A stretch of 64,000 nucleotides of DNA from Ostrinia nubilalis (taxonomy: Eukaryota > Arthropoda > Insecta > Lepidoptera > Crambidae): the NCBI RefSeq assembly GCF_963855985.1, contig NC_087107.1, forward strand, positions 744,001 through 808,000, read 5' to 3'. The notes below the pieces were generated by a model. The model had not been told where the DNA came from. It did not search any database and saw only the letters and a list, made by a program, of their open reading frames with translations. Every line of letters starts with the position of its first letter. Position 1 is the first letter of the stretch. This document shows positions 10,518-23,349 of this stretch, piece by piece. The position numbers and the translations under genes are program-made.

Positions 10518-12267
10518 ATGCCCTGTTTCACTGACATTATTGTACAGTACGTACGTAGGGCAACAAACAATTTCGACTGTATTTATAAAAATTATAAACC
10601 AAAAATGTTTATAAACCAATACAACAGAAAAATTTTTCAGAAGAATTACAAATGGAGCAAGTACCTTCAAGTACTTTTTGTGCTCTATCACATACTTTTA
10701 GCCGCGGATTTCGGATACGTTCGCCGTCCAACGCGCAAAATACAAAAAGCGATATCATACATCACCATGCTGTATTGCATAATTGTCTCCTTAACGAGTA
10801 TATATTTCTTCTATGTAATCTCTGATGACGTATTTTTATTTTGGTGGTTATTTGGGAACGTGCTGTTATATTTTTTGAACGCATTGATTTTAGTTTTACA
10901 CGAGCACAAACATTCATTTTATAAACTACAAAAATCGCTGATGTTGATTGATTTCAAATTATACGTTGATAGTCGATCATATGGGATCGAAAAAAAGATA
11001 ATAATAGGTAGTATGTTCGCTCTAACTTCGAAACTAGGTCTTAATTACTTGTTTTGTGTGAATGACGTGGATAACAATGAGTGCATGAATACGCTGTGGG
11101 GTATAGTAGTTCATGTGATGCAGCAGATGTCGGCAGATATGGTGATGATAGTTTCTTCGTTCATTTTCTACTCCGTATATTGCCGTTTGAGAGTTTTGAA
11201 TGTTCTTGTCAAAAATGGTGGGAAAGAGGTGATGGAGTATTTGTGGATCTACAAAAGTATGGCCAATGCCTTGGAGAGAGCTACGAACCATTTTAACATA
11301 CTAGTGAGTATTGTAATTTTTCCACATGACAATTCAAACTATTATATGAAATGGAAAGTGTATTGTAAATTCTGGTTCCAGTATATGCTCGGTTTGGTGT
11401 TCAAAATGCCGGATATGTTAATTTCAACATTTTTGAGCTTATGGAAAATGAAAGTGACCTACGAATATGTAAGTATGAATGAGTATTGAATAATGCAATT
11501 ATTAATTTTGAAAAAAAAAAAATCTTTACTTAACAGCTACCTGTAAGAATAACGCAAAAAATTTGAGAGCCAAGCTTACCAAATTGTTGCAGGATGGAGC
11601 CCACCATCACATACTGCGCAACCTTTACATCGTGTACACATTCGTGGTGACGTCATGCCCCGCGGTCACGGCCGGGCTGGTGACTGCAGCGGTGGAAGAC
11701 CTCAGGCTCATCATCCACGAGCGACTGCAGCAAGAAAAGGGTTGGTCAAAACAATAATAGTGCAGTCCAGCTCCAGTGTCGCAGAATGCAGGGTTACCAA
11801 AGAGATACTGCCCAATCTTTTAGAAAATATTCCTTCTGGATCATTCAGTAGTCCCCTACTAGAGGTTCTATAGGAGGGTAGAGCTTAGCATACTGATTCT
11901 GTTTGAAAGCCATCTGTGCATCAGAGCGCTGAGAAGATTATTTTTTCTAGCCCGTTTCATTTTAACTCTTGAGGTTGATGATGATTTGTGAAGTGTCTTC
12001 TAAATAAAAATTTAAGTAAACTACGAGTACAACCAAGACTTTGTGCCAAAGATGAAGATGTTTTCATCATCATAAAGGCTTTATCTTATTTCCCCAGACA
12101 CATTCCACGAAGCTGACTTGGAGTTGTTCCTAAGCTACGTGGACGGTCGTCCGATGCGGTTCACAGTGTTCAAGCTGCTGCCGCTGGACTGGTCGCTGCC
12201 GGTCTTCATCATCAACGTGTGTATCTCCTACCAGATCGTTGTGGTGCAAATCACTAATCTGTTCTAG
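10518..12267 (+). CDS. Gustatory receptor GR-3
   Basis: Intact gene. Exons 10518-11303, 11382-11468, 11593-11740 and 12098-12267, with GT/AG at each junction and phases 0, 0, 1; exons 3 and 4 equal GR-1 in length (148 and 170 bp). From the first ATG the protein is 396 aa. The in-frame ATG at 10605 gives 367 aa, closer to the other receptors, and may be the true start; both sit in an A-rich context. Features seen: A-A-D-F-G-Y in the first membrane segment region, L-D-W-S-L-P-V in exon 4, and the C-terminal variant I-S-Y-Q-I-V-V-V-Q-I-T in place of T-Y-x5-Q-F. The exon 3 donor (gttggtc) is weak but its position is fixed by homology. Function by family: chemosensory cation channel; ligand unknown. 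Confidence 0.88.
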
Positions 12268-12349
12268 TGGGGAAAAAGATTCATCAGTTTCAGCCAAAGC
12301 ACACGAAGCGTTGCGGTAGTGCGACGCCGGAACAGTGTCGCTGCGTAGT

Positions 12350-13258
12350 TTAAGGTGGTGGTTCGCATCGCGACAGAGACAGGAGACCGAGACGCGAGAC
12401 CGAGACGGGAGACCGAGACGGGAGACCGCGAACGTTACTTGACTTTAGACAATGTATAAGCGACAGTTCGCAAGCGAGACAGAGACACAGGTCTCTGCCT
12501 TAAAGTCTTTTTCACGTAAGATGATCCGTATGACGTTTCGAGTTTGAGAGTTATAGAGATGTCACATAACTAAACCATAGCGATTTATCAATCGATTTTT
12601 TTCTAAAAGTTAGTAAAACCTACTTTTAGAGAAATATTTTGTATAGGTGTCATTTAACAAAAAAACATGATTTTTTTTAATTACAAATATTTTTGTAACA
12701 ATTTTTTATTGATAATATTTAAATTCTATGGACTTCGTGTTCAAAAAACCGATTCCTAAAAAGTACTGGTTCTATTTCTTTAAATTAAATACTATTAATT
12801 TATTTTCAATGCGTTTATTAAAGTCAACAATCGAAAAATATAGTTGATTTTTGTGATGTTTTTAATAACTAAGTATTCACTGCAATCGATTAATGAATCT
12901 ATTTTGTAATCGATTTTGTTAAACAACAAATACCCCAGCACTAAATCTATTCCGTTTTACACATTGCGTACATGAAATAAAAAATATTTTTACATCGTAA
13001 TTAATTAAAATATAATCAATAGGGTTAGATTTTACTATATATTTCAAGACAAGTAGTTAATATTTTTTTTATTATATTGCTAATATAATACAAATATTTT
13101 TTCAAAAATATTCTGCTATGCGTAATATGGATAACCTTGAAGTGTCATACGGATCATCTTACGTGAAAAAGATTATAGTCAATTAACGGTCGCGCTCTCC
13201 CGTCTCGGTCTCGTGTCTCGGTCTCCTGTCTCTGTCGCGGTGCGAACCGCCACCTTAA
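12350..13258. mobile_element. TTAA-flanked foldback MITE
   Basis: Starts and ends with TTAA (12350-12353 and 13255-13258), followed inward by near-identical inverted ends of about 65 bp (aaggtggtggttcgcatcgc against its complement). A second, inner pair of about 29 bp carries cacgtaagatgatccgtatg (about 12508-12534 and 13144-13172). The outer ends contain short tandem gagaccgagacggg repeats. No transposase. A TTAA target suggests a piggyBac-related non-autonomous element; class is inferred from the target only. Confidence 0.75.
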
Positions 13259-13970
13259 CATAGAAGCAATATCTGTGGCGAGTACACGAGCGGTGCGGCG
13301 CCAAAACGTATCGTGTGCTTTCGGCTGGTCTTCCTTGGTCTAGCTCGCTCTTTTCTTATTTGTTCTACAAGAATAGTGAAAATAAGCCATAAATGCCATT
13401 TTAATGTTTAATATAGTGAGTAATAATAATTTAAATGACATTGCTGGGTTTAAAAATATCTACATAACTACATAAAATTTAATAAACAACGCATTTATCT
13501 TACGCCTCTTATTTCAGTATTTTTTCTTTTCCATTTATTTCTTACATTTTGTCCATATCTTTTTTGGTCTTCTTCTGTTTCTATTAATATAAATAGCTGC
13601 ATGGTGCACTCATTTTTGAATGTGTTATCTACAACAACTTTGGTTTCGTCTTTCATGTCATAATCCCAAGTTGTATTGATCCAGCAATAGCTTACTTGAA
13701 TAATAAATGTAAATGTCAACTAGGTACTTTATTACTTATGGACTCAGTTCTGAACGAAGTGTACCTACCTACCTAATTTTAGTAATTTATAAGAAACGAA
13801 ATTCTTACGTAGGCAGCTAGTAACTAATGAATTGGAAACATTAATTCTAATTACATAACATTGACCATTTCCATTACAAGTAGTTTGCCTTCAGGCAGAA
13901 CCTTCTGTTATTTAAAATCTGTACGGATCACAGTGAGTCTAGCCCCAATCAATTTTTTTTGTTCCAAATA
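13259..13970. other. Flank upstream of GR-4, no gene seen
   Basis: AT-rich intergenic sequence. A 74-codon minus-strand ORF at 13495-13719 has no recognisable feature. The GR-4 promoter should lie here. Confidence 0.4.
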
Positions 13971-16378
13971 ATGTATATCCCGACAGTTCCTTCAGTAAAG
14001 AACAATTCAAATTCCAAAGTTGACTATTATACAAAAATATTGTTTTTAATCTTCCACATTTTATTTTCTGCGGATTTCGGTTACACAAAAATTTCAAACA
14101 TCAAACGAAAAAATGTCATCAAATGCTTTACTGTGGTTGAATGTTTGTGTATTACTGCAGTAAGTTATATTATATGCATGGAAAGCATCAAAAATATGCT
14201 GCAACCCTTTCAGAGTCTGATGATTCTACTTATAACGGTTTTCACATCAATTCAGTATATTATAAATACAATAGTATTGATTTTATATAACGGTGAAAGT
14301 TCATTTTGTGAAATGCAATTATTTTTGCGCAATATTGACACTAAACTATCAGTAGACAGCAAGTCTTATAATATGGAATTGAAAATACTTACGGCTTGTG
14401 TCGTATGTATAATTTATAAAGTTATTCTGCATCTTATCTTTTGTTCCAACGATACTGATGAGTGTATAGATTCATCGTCAGTATTGAATTTGATACTGTT
14501 CCTGCTTCAATTATTGTCGTTTGACGTGATGCTTATTGTGTACTTTTTTGTGTTTTATTCTGTGTACTGTCGCCTGAAGGAGTTCAACAAGTTTGTGTAC
14601 AACGGCGATGGAACGCGGGTGTTGGAAAGCATGGAGATTTATAAGAGTATTGGTGTCGGATTAGATGTGGTAAAGAATTACTTCGATATCTTAGTAAGTG
14701 GATAACGGAAGAAATTATTATGGACTATTCCCTAATTTTATTATCCTTCTGTTGCAATTCTTGAAACAAAGACCAATTGAATTTGACTTTGATGGCTCAA
14801 TTTAACATTAGTTGTGTTTGTCTCATCTTATTTACGTCGTAATTAAATAATTTTATGATTAAATCTGGCTGCTGCTTAAAACCTCTTTTTATTATACTGC
14901 AGTATATGATTGGCCTGATATTCATCACTACTGATCAGATCTACACCGCGTATTTGGGTCTTTTGAAATTCAAATATGATGGAGAGGTAAGAAAAATATG
15001 TATATTTTATATTCCCTACTTTTGTGTTATTTATAAAATATAGACAAATTAATAATAAACAGACATCGAATTCATTCGTTCGTTTCCGCCAATGACGTCC
15101 ACTGCTGGAAAAAGATCTCCCAAGGATTTCTACAACGGCCGGTTCTTCGCTGCCCGTATCAAGGTTCTTTCTGCGATCTTCACCAGATCGTCGGACTACC
15201 TGGTGGGAAGCCTGCCCACACAGTGTCAAGTTCATTTTCATTAAAAACATTAAAATTTATTTCTTTCTTTTTTTAAATAAAAATGCACTAGCGGAATAAA
15301 AACGTAGATCTAGTTGAATCTCTGGTTTGGGTGGTCGTTACAAACACGTAATATACCTAAGTTTTTTTCTAGGGGCACACTCCTCAAATGATCCTGAGGA
15401 ATCTGTACTCACTGCAAAATTTCGCACTCTTGTCTTCACCAGCTATATCAGCAGGATTAGTGACGGTGGTTGTGGGGGACCTCAAGCTTATACTCTTGGA
15501 ACGAATTCTTCAAGAAAGGGGTAAGATAAAGATAACTCCAGTTTAATTAATATTTTAGTTTCCTTTGATCACCTATAAATAAATTACACCTTCTCTGAAT
15601 AGTCTCATGTCCTATTGTTGCACTTACATATTATTATTATTTTGTTTTATAAAATTTTTGATATTTTCCAAAAACCGCAACAAAAAAATTGGACATGTAC
15701 TTATGTGACTATTCAGTGCTGTAATTTATTTATAGGTCATTAAAGGAAGCTAAAATATTAATTAAATTGGAGTCCACTTTGATCACCCAGGTCATTTTAT
15801 CCATAGGTGATCAAAGCCAGGTGATCAAAGTGGAATAGACCATCTCCAAGACGATTCGCTTTTCACCAGCTAGACTGGTTACATTGGAAGAAATTGTTAT
15901 GCCTACATCAGAGACGGTCAAGTACTGGTGTGGTCAAATGACTGGTACAGAATCCTAACATTAAGTCGGTCATTTGTGCATTATTTTTATGTGCAATAAA
16001 GATGATCTAAACGTGACAATTTATCACGAATAGGCAGGAACACAAAGAAGGAGAGTAATGCAAACTGATTGGATAAACAGAAAAAGTAGCAGATGGACAT
16101 ATTAGAGGTCAATGTCAAATTCGATTAAGTTGGCCTACGAATTTATACCTATCAATATTGTCCTAACACAACGTATACTATACGTTTTTTGTACAATTTG
16201 TTTTTCAGATAAAGACCACGAGGTCCACTTGCAGACTTTCCTCGACTACGTCAATGTGCGACCGATGCAGTTCAAGGTGTTCAGCGTGGCGCCTTTGGAC
16301 TGGTCGCTGCCGATTCTCATCCTGAACCTGTGCATCTCGTACCAAATCATCATCGTGCAATTTACTAAACTTTATTAG
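13971..16378 (+). CDS. Gustatory receptor GR-4
   Basis: Intact gene of 374 aa. Exons 13971-14693, 14903-14986 (28 codons, one fewer than most neighbours), 15373-15520 and 16209-16378; all junctions GT/AG, phases 0, 0, 1. I chose the ATG at 13971 because it is the first in frame and gives the usual N-terminal length before S-A-D-F-G-Y. Exon 4 contains L-D-W-S-L-P-I and ends S-Y-Q-I-I-I-V-Q-F-T-K-L-Y. It is intermediate between the canonical T-Y-x5-Q-F and the Q-I form of GR-3, GR-5 and GR-6. Intron 2 holds an antisense LINE tail and intron 3 a small foldback repeat. Seven membrane segments are expected from the family; the protein is hydrophobic throughout. Confidence 0.88.
15075..15232 (-). 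mobile_element. RTE-like LINE 3' tail in GR-4 intron 2
   Basis: Antisense copy of the same LINE 3' end as at 3485 (gacgtccactgctgg and ccagatcgtcgg in the same order). 5' truncated, about 160 bp. Confidence 0.7.
15773..15834. repeat. 15-bp inverted repeat in GR-4 intron 3
   Basis: Arms 15773-15787 (tccactttgatcacc) and 15820-15834 are exact reverse complements. A related cctttgatcacc lies at 15562-15573, so a small foldback element of about 270 bp is possible. Confidence 0.55.
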
Positions 16379-16494
16379 GTGGAAAAATACAATCAACTCA
16401 TACTTCTTTGTAGAGAACCTGTGATCTCTTTGTTTTAGTTATATTTTGATTACCTATATCCAGCATATTTTAATCGTTTGATCTACAAGTCTCA

Positions 16495-18490
16495 TTTGCA
16501 TTTTGCTTTTACAATTTTGCTCTGATTTTGTCAAATGCATCTTTGTCAAGTGGGGTTTTCCCTGATGACTGGAAAGTGGCTAAAGTAGTCCCAGTTTTTA
16601 AATCTGGTGACACTAACTCTGTGATGAATTATAGACCAATATCTATTCTCTCTACAATGTCGAAAGTCTTTGAAATTTTAATTTGTCCGTTAATCTCAGA
16701 GCATGTTAAACCATTTATTACGGAGCATCAACATGGGTTCGTAAAATCATGATCAACCGCTACGAATTTGGTATCTTTCATTGAAAATCTCACGGAAGCT
16801 ATTGATGCCAAGCAAGAGATCGATGTTATATATACCGATCTGAGCAAAGCTTTTGATAAGGTGCCTCATGATATTGCTTGAAAAGATGGGACTTTTTGGA
16901 TTCAGTGGAACTCTATTGAGATGGTTTAGCTCATATCTAAGTAACCGTAAATTCTACGTGGTCATTAATGGTTACAGCTATGAAAAACATGACATCAACT
17001 CTGGAGATCCCCAAGGTTCGAACTTGGGGCCTATCTTATTTAATATTTTTTTTATTAACGACATTGTTGACTGTATCTCGTACTCTGTCCCGTACTTATA
17101 TGCAGATGATTTGAAATTATTACGAATCATTAAAACCCATAATGACTCTGTACTGCTACAGGAAGATCTAAGTAGTATAGCTCGGTGGTGCGAATCGAAT
17201 AGGATGCAAGTAAATATCAATAAATGCTTTTTTGTCAAATTTACAAGAAAACACCATGTTATAAAATCCATGTAAGGCGTAACGAAGTCGAATAATCGCG
17301 CTACAACCGCTTGAGCTCTAGGACACTCGTGGTATTCCGCGGCACTTCGTACTCGCTCGGCTCTCCACGCCGCCCGCGCCCCGCAGTCGGCCAGTCGCAG
17401 GCTATCATGCGCCGACTACGCGTCGTCGTTTTCGCGAATATTAATATCTTCCGTGTCCCACACCTCTTCTTCTGTGTGCTGATGATTGTCTCTCTAACTA
17501 ACTTATAGTTAGAACTTTAGATCAATAAAGTGAATACACCCATCACATCCAGCTATTCTATTGGGGATGCAATGGTAACAGAAGTTGACCATATTAGGAA
17601 CCTAGGCGTGATAGTTGACAAAAAACTAGCATTCGTTCCACATTTGGAATCTGTCACAAAAAAGGCTTCTCGCATGCTAGGATTCATAATTAGAACTGGT
17701 AGGGGTTTTCGCAGGTTGCAGACAAAAAGGTTGTTGTACAATTCTTTGGTCCTAAGTATTGTGGAATACTGCAGTGTTGTGTGGCGACCACATTACGCGT
17801 GTCACTCCCTGAGGTTAGAACGAATCCAGAAAAGATATCTGTGGCATCTCGCTCACTCGTCCAACCAATTTAGCAAAGGGTCTTCTTACAAATTCAGACT
17901 AATACATTTTAAATACACCTCCTTGGAAAAACGTCGAAGTATATTGGACCTTACTTTCTTGTACAAATTATTCAATAATAAAATAGATTGCCCCCAGCTG
18001 CTAAATAAATTTAATTTTAGAGCTCCTCGTAGAACCCCCCGAACCCAAATTCCTGCACCTTTTCGCTCCACAGTATTAGGCTCAAGTTCCTTTGTTCCCC
18101 GTTTGAGCAGACTTCTGAATTCTCACGGAGGTACCACTGATATTCACGCCACAAGTCTCATAAAGTTCCGAAAGCACAAGGAAGAAACCATTGTCGGTGA
18201 GTAGTGTCATAATTTTGTGGTAGTGTTCTATAATTTTTTCAATTTTACCTACATTTAGGTTTTCTGTGCCCGTATCGAACCATTTCTGTAACTCTTTTTT
18301 CATATTAATTTATAATTGTCTACCGGTCTAGTTTCAATCAGTAATAATTGATGTTACTATTATTGCATGCGGTGTTTACCTTAAATTAATTGTGCATTTA
18401 GTTATTACCACTATGGCTGTATGTATACTGTGTAAGCATCAATGTAAAATTTCTGGTAAACCAAATAAAAAATAAATAAATAAATAAAGC
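16495..18490 (+). mobile_element. Jockey/CR1-like LINE, 5' truncated and broken
   Basis: Plus-strand reverse transcriptase pieces in order: F-P-D-D-W-K and N-Y-R-P-I-S-I-L near 16560-16650, D-L-S-K-A-F-D near 16840, Y-A-D-D-L near 17100, then the C-terminal thumb region (V-E-Y-C-S-V-V-W) to 18204. Broken by an in-frame stop near 16750, a frameshift near 16860 and a GC-rich insertion at about 17272-17529. It ends in an aaataaataaataaa tail at about 18465-18488. It starts 120 bp downstream of the GR-4 stop. Confidence 0.85.
17272..17529 (+). mobile_element. GC-rich insertion inside the LINE, possible solo LTR
   Basis: The LINE frame stops at 17275 and resumes at about 17530. The intervening 250 bases are GC-rich, contain aataaag near the right edge, and begin tgtaaggcgtaac. 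That would fit a solo LTR, but I could not define matching target duplications, so the class is open. Confidence 0.4.
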
Positions 18491-18941
18491 CAATTCAAGT
18501 AGCTAACCATGTGCCGAGTTTTGTGTCTGTTAAAAATACGTTAATTTTTTTTTGTTCAATAAATTTATTATGATTGGAATTAAAAATTCATCTTTCTTGT
18601 ATGTCATCATATTTTGGGGTCAGCTATTCTTATTTTTACTATCTATCTTATACTGTTTCTGACTTTAATTTAATTAATCACCATACTTGGGTGACGCATA
18701 GAAACATTAATGGATTATATCCAATGAAAGCTGCTTATATAAGGAATTTACTATTGGACATAGCTATTTCATTAATCACTTTATTTAATATTTTATCAGT
18801 GTTATTAACAAAAGGCCTTCATTCACGTGTATTGACTTCTTCTGGGCAAGCTCTCTTCGGCATGTATACTACTGAAACCTCCGCGACTGCAGAGTGAAAT
18901 CCTAATCAATATATTTTAAAGTATAAGTAAAATATACAAAG
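18491..18941 (+). other. Upstream region of GR-5 with an unassigned hydrophobic ORF
   Basis: A 107-codon frame (18574-18897, first codon TTG, no early ATG) encodes hydrophobic stretches. A second frame starting with ATG at 18570 gives a short, signal-peptide-like segment before a stop. I recognise no family; it could be a remnant of a membrane protein or chance. The 44 bp before the GR-5 ATG would be its leader. Confidence 0.25.
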
Positions 18942-20523
18942 ATGGTTCGTGTAGCAAACATGTCAAATAATTTCAATAATAGAAGAAATCCAATAAATAA
19001 ATCCATTAAAGCCTTTTTCATGTTTCTGCATATATTTTTATTTTTAGACTTCGGTTTTTTTAGAAGCTCATCAATTAATTTGAACAGATTTATCTCGGGT
19101 ATAACTGGTTTCAGCTCATTGTGTCTGGTCGTATTCTCATTTGTATACTTTGAAATTTCTTATGACATGTGGATATTATATCGCTTCTGGACTTCGTGCG
19201 GGTCTCTGCAGTGTTTTATAAGTTCATTAACTCTTTTGAAATTTAACCGTGAAAATTCATTTTATGACTTACAAAACGCATTGATTTCTATTGATGAAAA
19301 ATTGACAACCGAGATGTCTTCATACAAGATTTATCGATATATCATTTTAAGTTGTGGCTGTTCCGCATTTTTGAAAATTATGCTTTATGTCGTATTTTGC
19401 ATCAACAATAAAGAGGATTGTATACTAACGGCCGCTGGCTCGATTTTTTACTACACTGAGTTGATTTCTTTTGACATTATTATGATCATCAACACATTTA
19501 TCTTTTCTTCTGTGCATCACCGGATTAGTATTTTGAATATTTCAATTAGAAAATATGAAAAAGACGTCCCGTATTTTTTGGACATTTACAAAAATATTTT
19601 GGATGCGGTAGAGAGAGCAAAGAAATGTTTCGATTATTTGGTAAGTACCTATGAGTTTGTGTCGTTGTCTGGTTGGATCCTTAGACCCTGCAGGGCTAGT
19701 CCCTGACATACATATTTAATTGGTATTTTTGTTTCAGTATGTGTTTGCGATATTGACAGTTGTTCCGAACTTGATTATAGAAGTCTATTCGAGCTTAATT
19801 GAAGTGAAGAAGCAGAGTGATATGGTATGTTATAATATGTATAACAAAGTACTATTTTGTGCTATTACCTAGACGAAATAAAAAATATATCTACATTGAC
19901 ACTGATATTGTATCGTTAAGAAATAAACAAACGTAGGTATATTTATGTGTTGGTATCATATCATGTATTATGTAATGATCGATATATGTCTGTTTCAGAA
20001 CCATGTTCACACTATTGTCGTGAGCTTTATGTATACTATATATGGCTACGTTCTTTTGAGTGCTCCTGCGATTGCAGCTGGTTTGGTGACGTCATCAGTC
20101 GAGGAAATAAAGCTGACATTGCATGACAAACTTCTAGATGAAAGGAGTAAGTATTTATCTTAAGTGAAATTATTTTTATTAATTTACATAGTTTCGTGGT
20201 CCATGAGAATTTTGTTATCAATCTCAATAGATTCACGACGGTAAATGGAATTGAACATTTGAAATCCAATTATTGTATTCGAATGATCGACTGGAATTAA
20301 ATATTCGACACAATGTTTAGTCTAAATCAAGTTCAATAAAATTGTTTTTATAGATGAAGACCGAGAGAGTTCCCTGGAAGACTTCATCACCTACATCGAC
20401 GGGCACCCTATGCAGTTCACCGTGTTCAAGATCATCCCCCTAGACTGGACCCTGCCGGTCACCATAATCAATCTGAGCATCAGTTACCAGATCATTATTG
20501 TTCAGATCACCAAATTATATTAG
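18942..20523 (+). CDS. Gustatory receptor GR-5
   Basis: Intact gene of 367 aa. Exons 18942-19640, 19738-19824 (29 codons), 19999-20146 and 20354-20523; GT/AG junctions, phases 0, 0, 1. The split codon between exons 3 and 4 is A|AT (Asn), whereas most neighbours have G|AT (Asp). The first membrane region reads F-L-D-F-G-F-F. Exon 4 has L-D-W-T-L-P-V and ends S-Y-Q-I-I-I-V-Q-I-T-K-L-Y, the Q-I variant of the signature. Closest in this window to GR-6 (shared N-N-x-x-D-C loop and S-F-D-I-I). Both are followed directly by mobile DNA. Ligand unknown. Confidence 0.9.
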
Positions 20524-20579
20524 TTGAAGTACTTAGTTAATATTATAATGTGGTGTGTCATAAATTCATAATTTCTACT

Positions 20580-21365
20580 AGTAATAATTGTATAGTGATG
20601 AATCTCACTAAAATTCTTCATAATTTCACAAAATATTATAACCAATCTACCCTTATATGCCTATACTACTCACTGATCAGAAGCATCTTGGAGTATGGTT
20701 GTGTAATCTGGTCGCCATTCTATAATGTTCACTCGGACCGAATTGAGGGTGTCCAAAGAAAGTTTCTGAATATTCTTTGCTTCAGATTGGGTTTGGGTCG
20801 CGAATATAGGTCATACAGGGCAAGGCTACAGCGCTTCAAAATGACGTCTCTGGCCTCCAGACGTGAATGTCTTGAACTGGTCTGTCTGCACAAGATTTTG
20901 CACTCTGAACTTGATTCACAAAATCTTCTTTCCCTTCTTAATTTTAACATTCATTACAAATCCCGAAACCCTATCAAAAAATTATTTTCGCTCCAAGTCT
21001 ACAAAAACAATACCTCTTTTTACAACCCTATAACCAGAATGTGCAGACTTTATAATGACACTGTCACTGAACACTCTTCTTTGGACATATTCTGTTCTAA
21101 GCTGTCCAAATTCAGGAGAGATATCCTGAATATAAAGTCAAGTTGTCCTTTGTAAACTTTAATAACACTTATTAACATTAAATACTAAGCATAAAATAAG
21201 TTATACTAACACTACTTACCCTCTTTATTTCATCATTTTCAATTCATTCTGTGCACACATGTTTAGAGTTGCGGTTTAGATTAATCTATGGAATATTATC
21301 TGTGCCTGAATATGACTGTAACTTGTTTTGTGAGCCTTAAATAAATAAATAAATAAAATAAATAA
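20580..21365 (+). mobile_element. Second Jockey/CR1-like LINE fragment
   Basis: Open frame to 21155 with L-E-Y-G-C-V-I-W-S-P near 20690 and the same C-terminal organisation as the LINE at 16495 (a related but different family). Only the 3' part is present. The tail is a run of taaataaataaataaa at 21340-21365. It begins about 60 bp downstream of the GR-5 stop. Confidence 0.75.
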
Positions 21366-22132
21366 ATATAATTAGAATTTTTAAATGGATATTTATTTGG
21401 TTCCTTTCCTTTAAACGAAACATTACGAATAATATACATTTCGATAATTTCATCTAGTTTCAAGTGACTTTACCTTCAATTAAAACTTAATAAACCGAAT
21501 TGCAAGGTGTTTCAAATGCTAATGGATTAAATTTACACGTAAAGCCACTTCATTGGTTCTTTTGAAACGCTAGAAAGCGGAGTGTCGTGTGTGGACACAT
21601 TTTTTATTAAATTTTGACTAGTTTATCAAAACTATTTCACAAAGATGATTTCTGTTCCCAATATATCAAACAACAATGACTCACGCTATAATGGGATTAC
21701 CTTACATACTAAAATATTTTTCATAATGATCTTCGTACTTTTGTCTTTAGATTTTGGCTTCGTCAATAACCCATCAGTAAAAATTAGACGATTAATCAAG
21801 GTGTTAACTCTTGTATACGCCTTAAGCATAGCCATATTCACATGTGTGTGTTTTCAAATAAACGAACTGGACTTGCTGGATCGCTACTGGTCACTCAATG
21901 GACCAATGAGGTATTTTTTAAACTCATTTATTCTTATTATATTCAACGAAAAATATTCATTTCGTGAGTTAATAAGAGCATTGATGTCGATCGATGCAAA
22001 ATTATCAAATGAGAGCTCGATGTACAATATAGAACGGAAGATAATTTCGATCAGTGCGTTTTGTGCTTTATATAAAATTTTCCTTAATGTTGTATTTTGC
22101 ATTAACAACGATGATGACTGCCTCACAGTATA

Positions 22133-23349
22133 CACCGTGTTACTTTGCATTCTTGCCATATTCACAGAGATAAAAGTAGGGAACAATACCTATTATTTAA
22201 GATAAACAAGAGACTCCCAGAAAGAAAGTACACTGAGTTTTTAGTAAATTTGGTTTTGCAGTACAAATTGGAATAAACCAATTTTGTCTCGCACTTTCTA
22301 CAGGTGCAAGTGGAATAAACCTAGTGGGCGTGGCCTAGTTCTTATTAATCTGTGATGTTTTATGGCTCTGGGTACCAGCCTTTTTATCCAGATTTTCCTT
22401 TCTACTCTCAGATTCTACTTTACGGGCTTAGGACCGTCAAAAATACGTAATAATTATTAGGCTTTTAATTAATTTATTCCCTATTTTTACAAATTAATAA
22501 ATTAAGTATGAAATGAAATCACCTTATTCACAATTTAATCATTTATTTATGAGTTCCTACTTACAAAGTTTACGTATTGTGAAGCAAGTGTTCAAAGTGT
22601 CCTCCGTTCTGATGAAGGCACAGTCTAGCACGGCGAAGCGTAGGTATTTCGCTTTAGTTTTCGCAACACATAAACGTTTTGTCTCACAGTTTCGCTGAAA
22701 CAATCCTTTCACGTAACACGTTTACACTTTTTATCTCTTCTGCGCATACCAGGTCGTTTCAAGTCACTCCAAAAATAATAGTCCATTGGTGTTAGGTCCG
22801 AGGATCGTGGTGGCCAAGCTACTGGACCCCTCGTCCAATCCACTGTTCACCAAACGTATTATTCGCGCACTTGACGTCCTTATTGTGGGGGAGCACCATC
22901 CTGCTGGTAGTAGTGCATTTGGTGTAACGCTAAGGGTACGTCATCAAGCATTTCGTTTAAGACGTCTTGCAGACACTCCAAGCACCATTTTGATTAAATT
23001 ATTCGTTGTTTGAATACACTTCAGTCATTTTTGTATTATTTATAACGTGATATGTGATTGATGGATTTCTCAGTTTTTTACAAGTGTCAAAAAGACATTT
23101 TAAAGACAATAGATTGCAATAGATATTTAAAAATACAATAAAAAGTAAAAAAAGTCTCCATCGCCATCGCTAACAAGTGATGTGCATGCGTTACGATAGT
23201 TAGTGATGTGTTTAACAGATTGTCGATAAAATAAAATATTCAAAATTAAAAATCAAAATTTTCGGGCATTATTTTTTAACGGATTTGTGTTCAGTATCAG
23301 TAATATAGTTACCTCTGTAAATATGGCAAGAATGCAAAGTAACACCCTG
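22133..23349 (-). mobile_element. Tc1/mariner-like element in GR-6 exon 1
   Basis: Terminal inverted repeats of about 35 bp (CAGGGTGTTACTTTGCATTC type; the left copy begins CACCG) with TA on both sides (22131-22132 and 23350-23351). On the minus strand, translation shows a decayed transposase C-terminal part: W-P-P-R-S-S-D-L-T-P-M-D-Y near 22830 and H-Q-N-G-G-H-F-E-H-L near 22590, typical of mariner-type DDE transposases. The N-terminal half is lost or scrambled, so the copy is not autonomous. Length 1,217 bp. Confidence 0.88.

Noticed and set aside
13495..13719. 74-aa minus-strand ORF
   Set aside because: No family resemblance, no neighbouring exon and no splice context.
18574..18897. 107-aa hydrophobic ORF as a gene or as a 5' exon of GR-5
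   Set aside because: Starts with TTG, has no homologue recognisable to me, and GR-5 already has a complete exon 1 with its own ATG.
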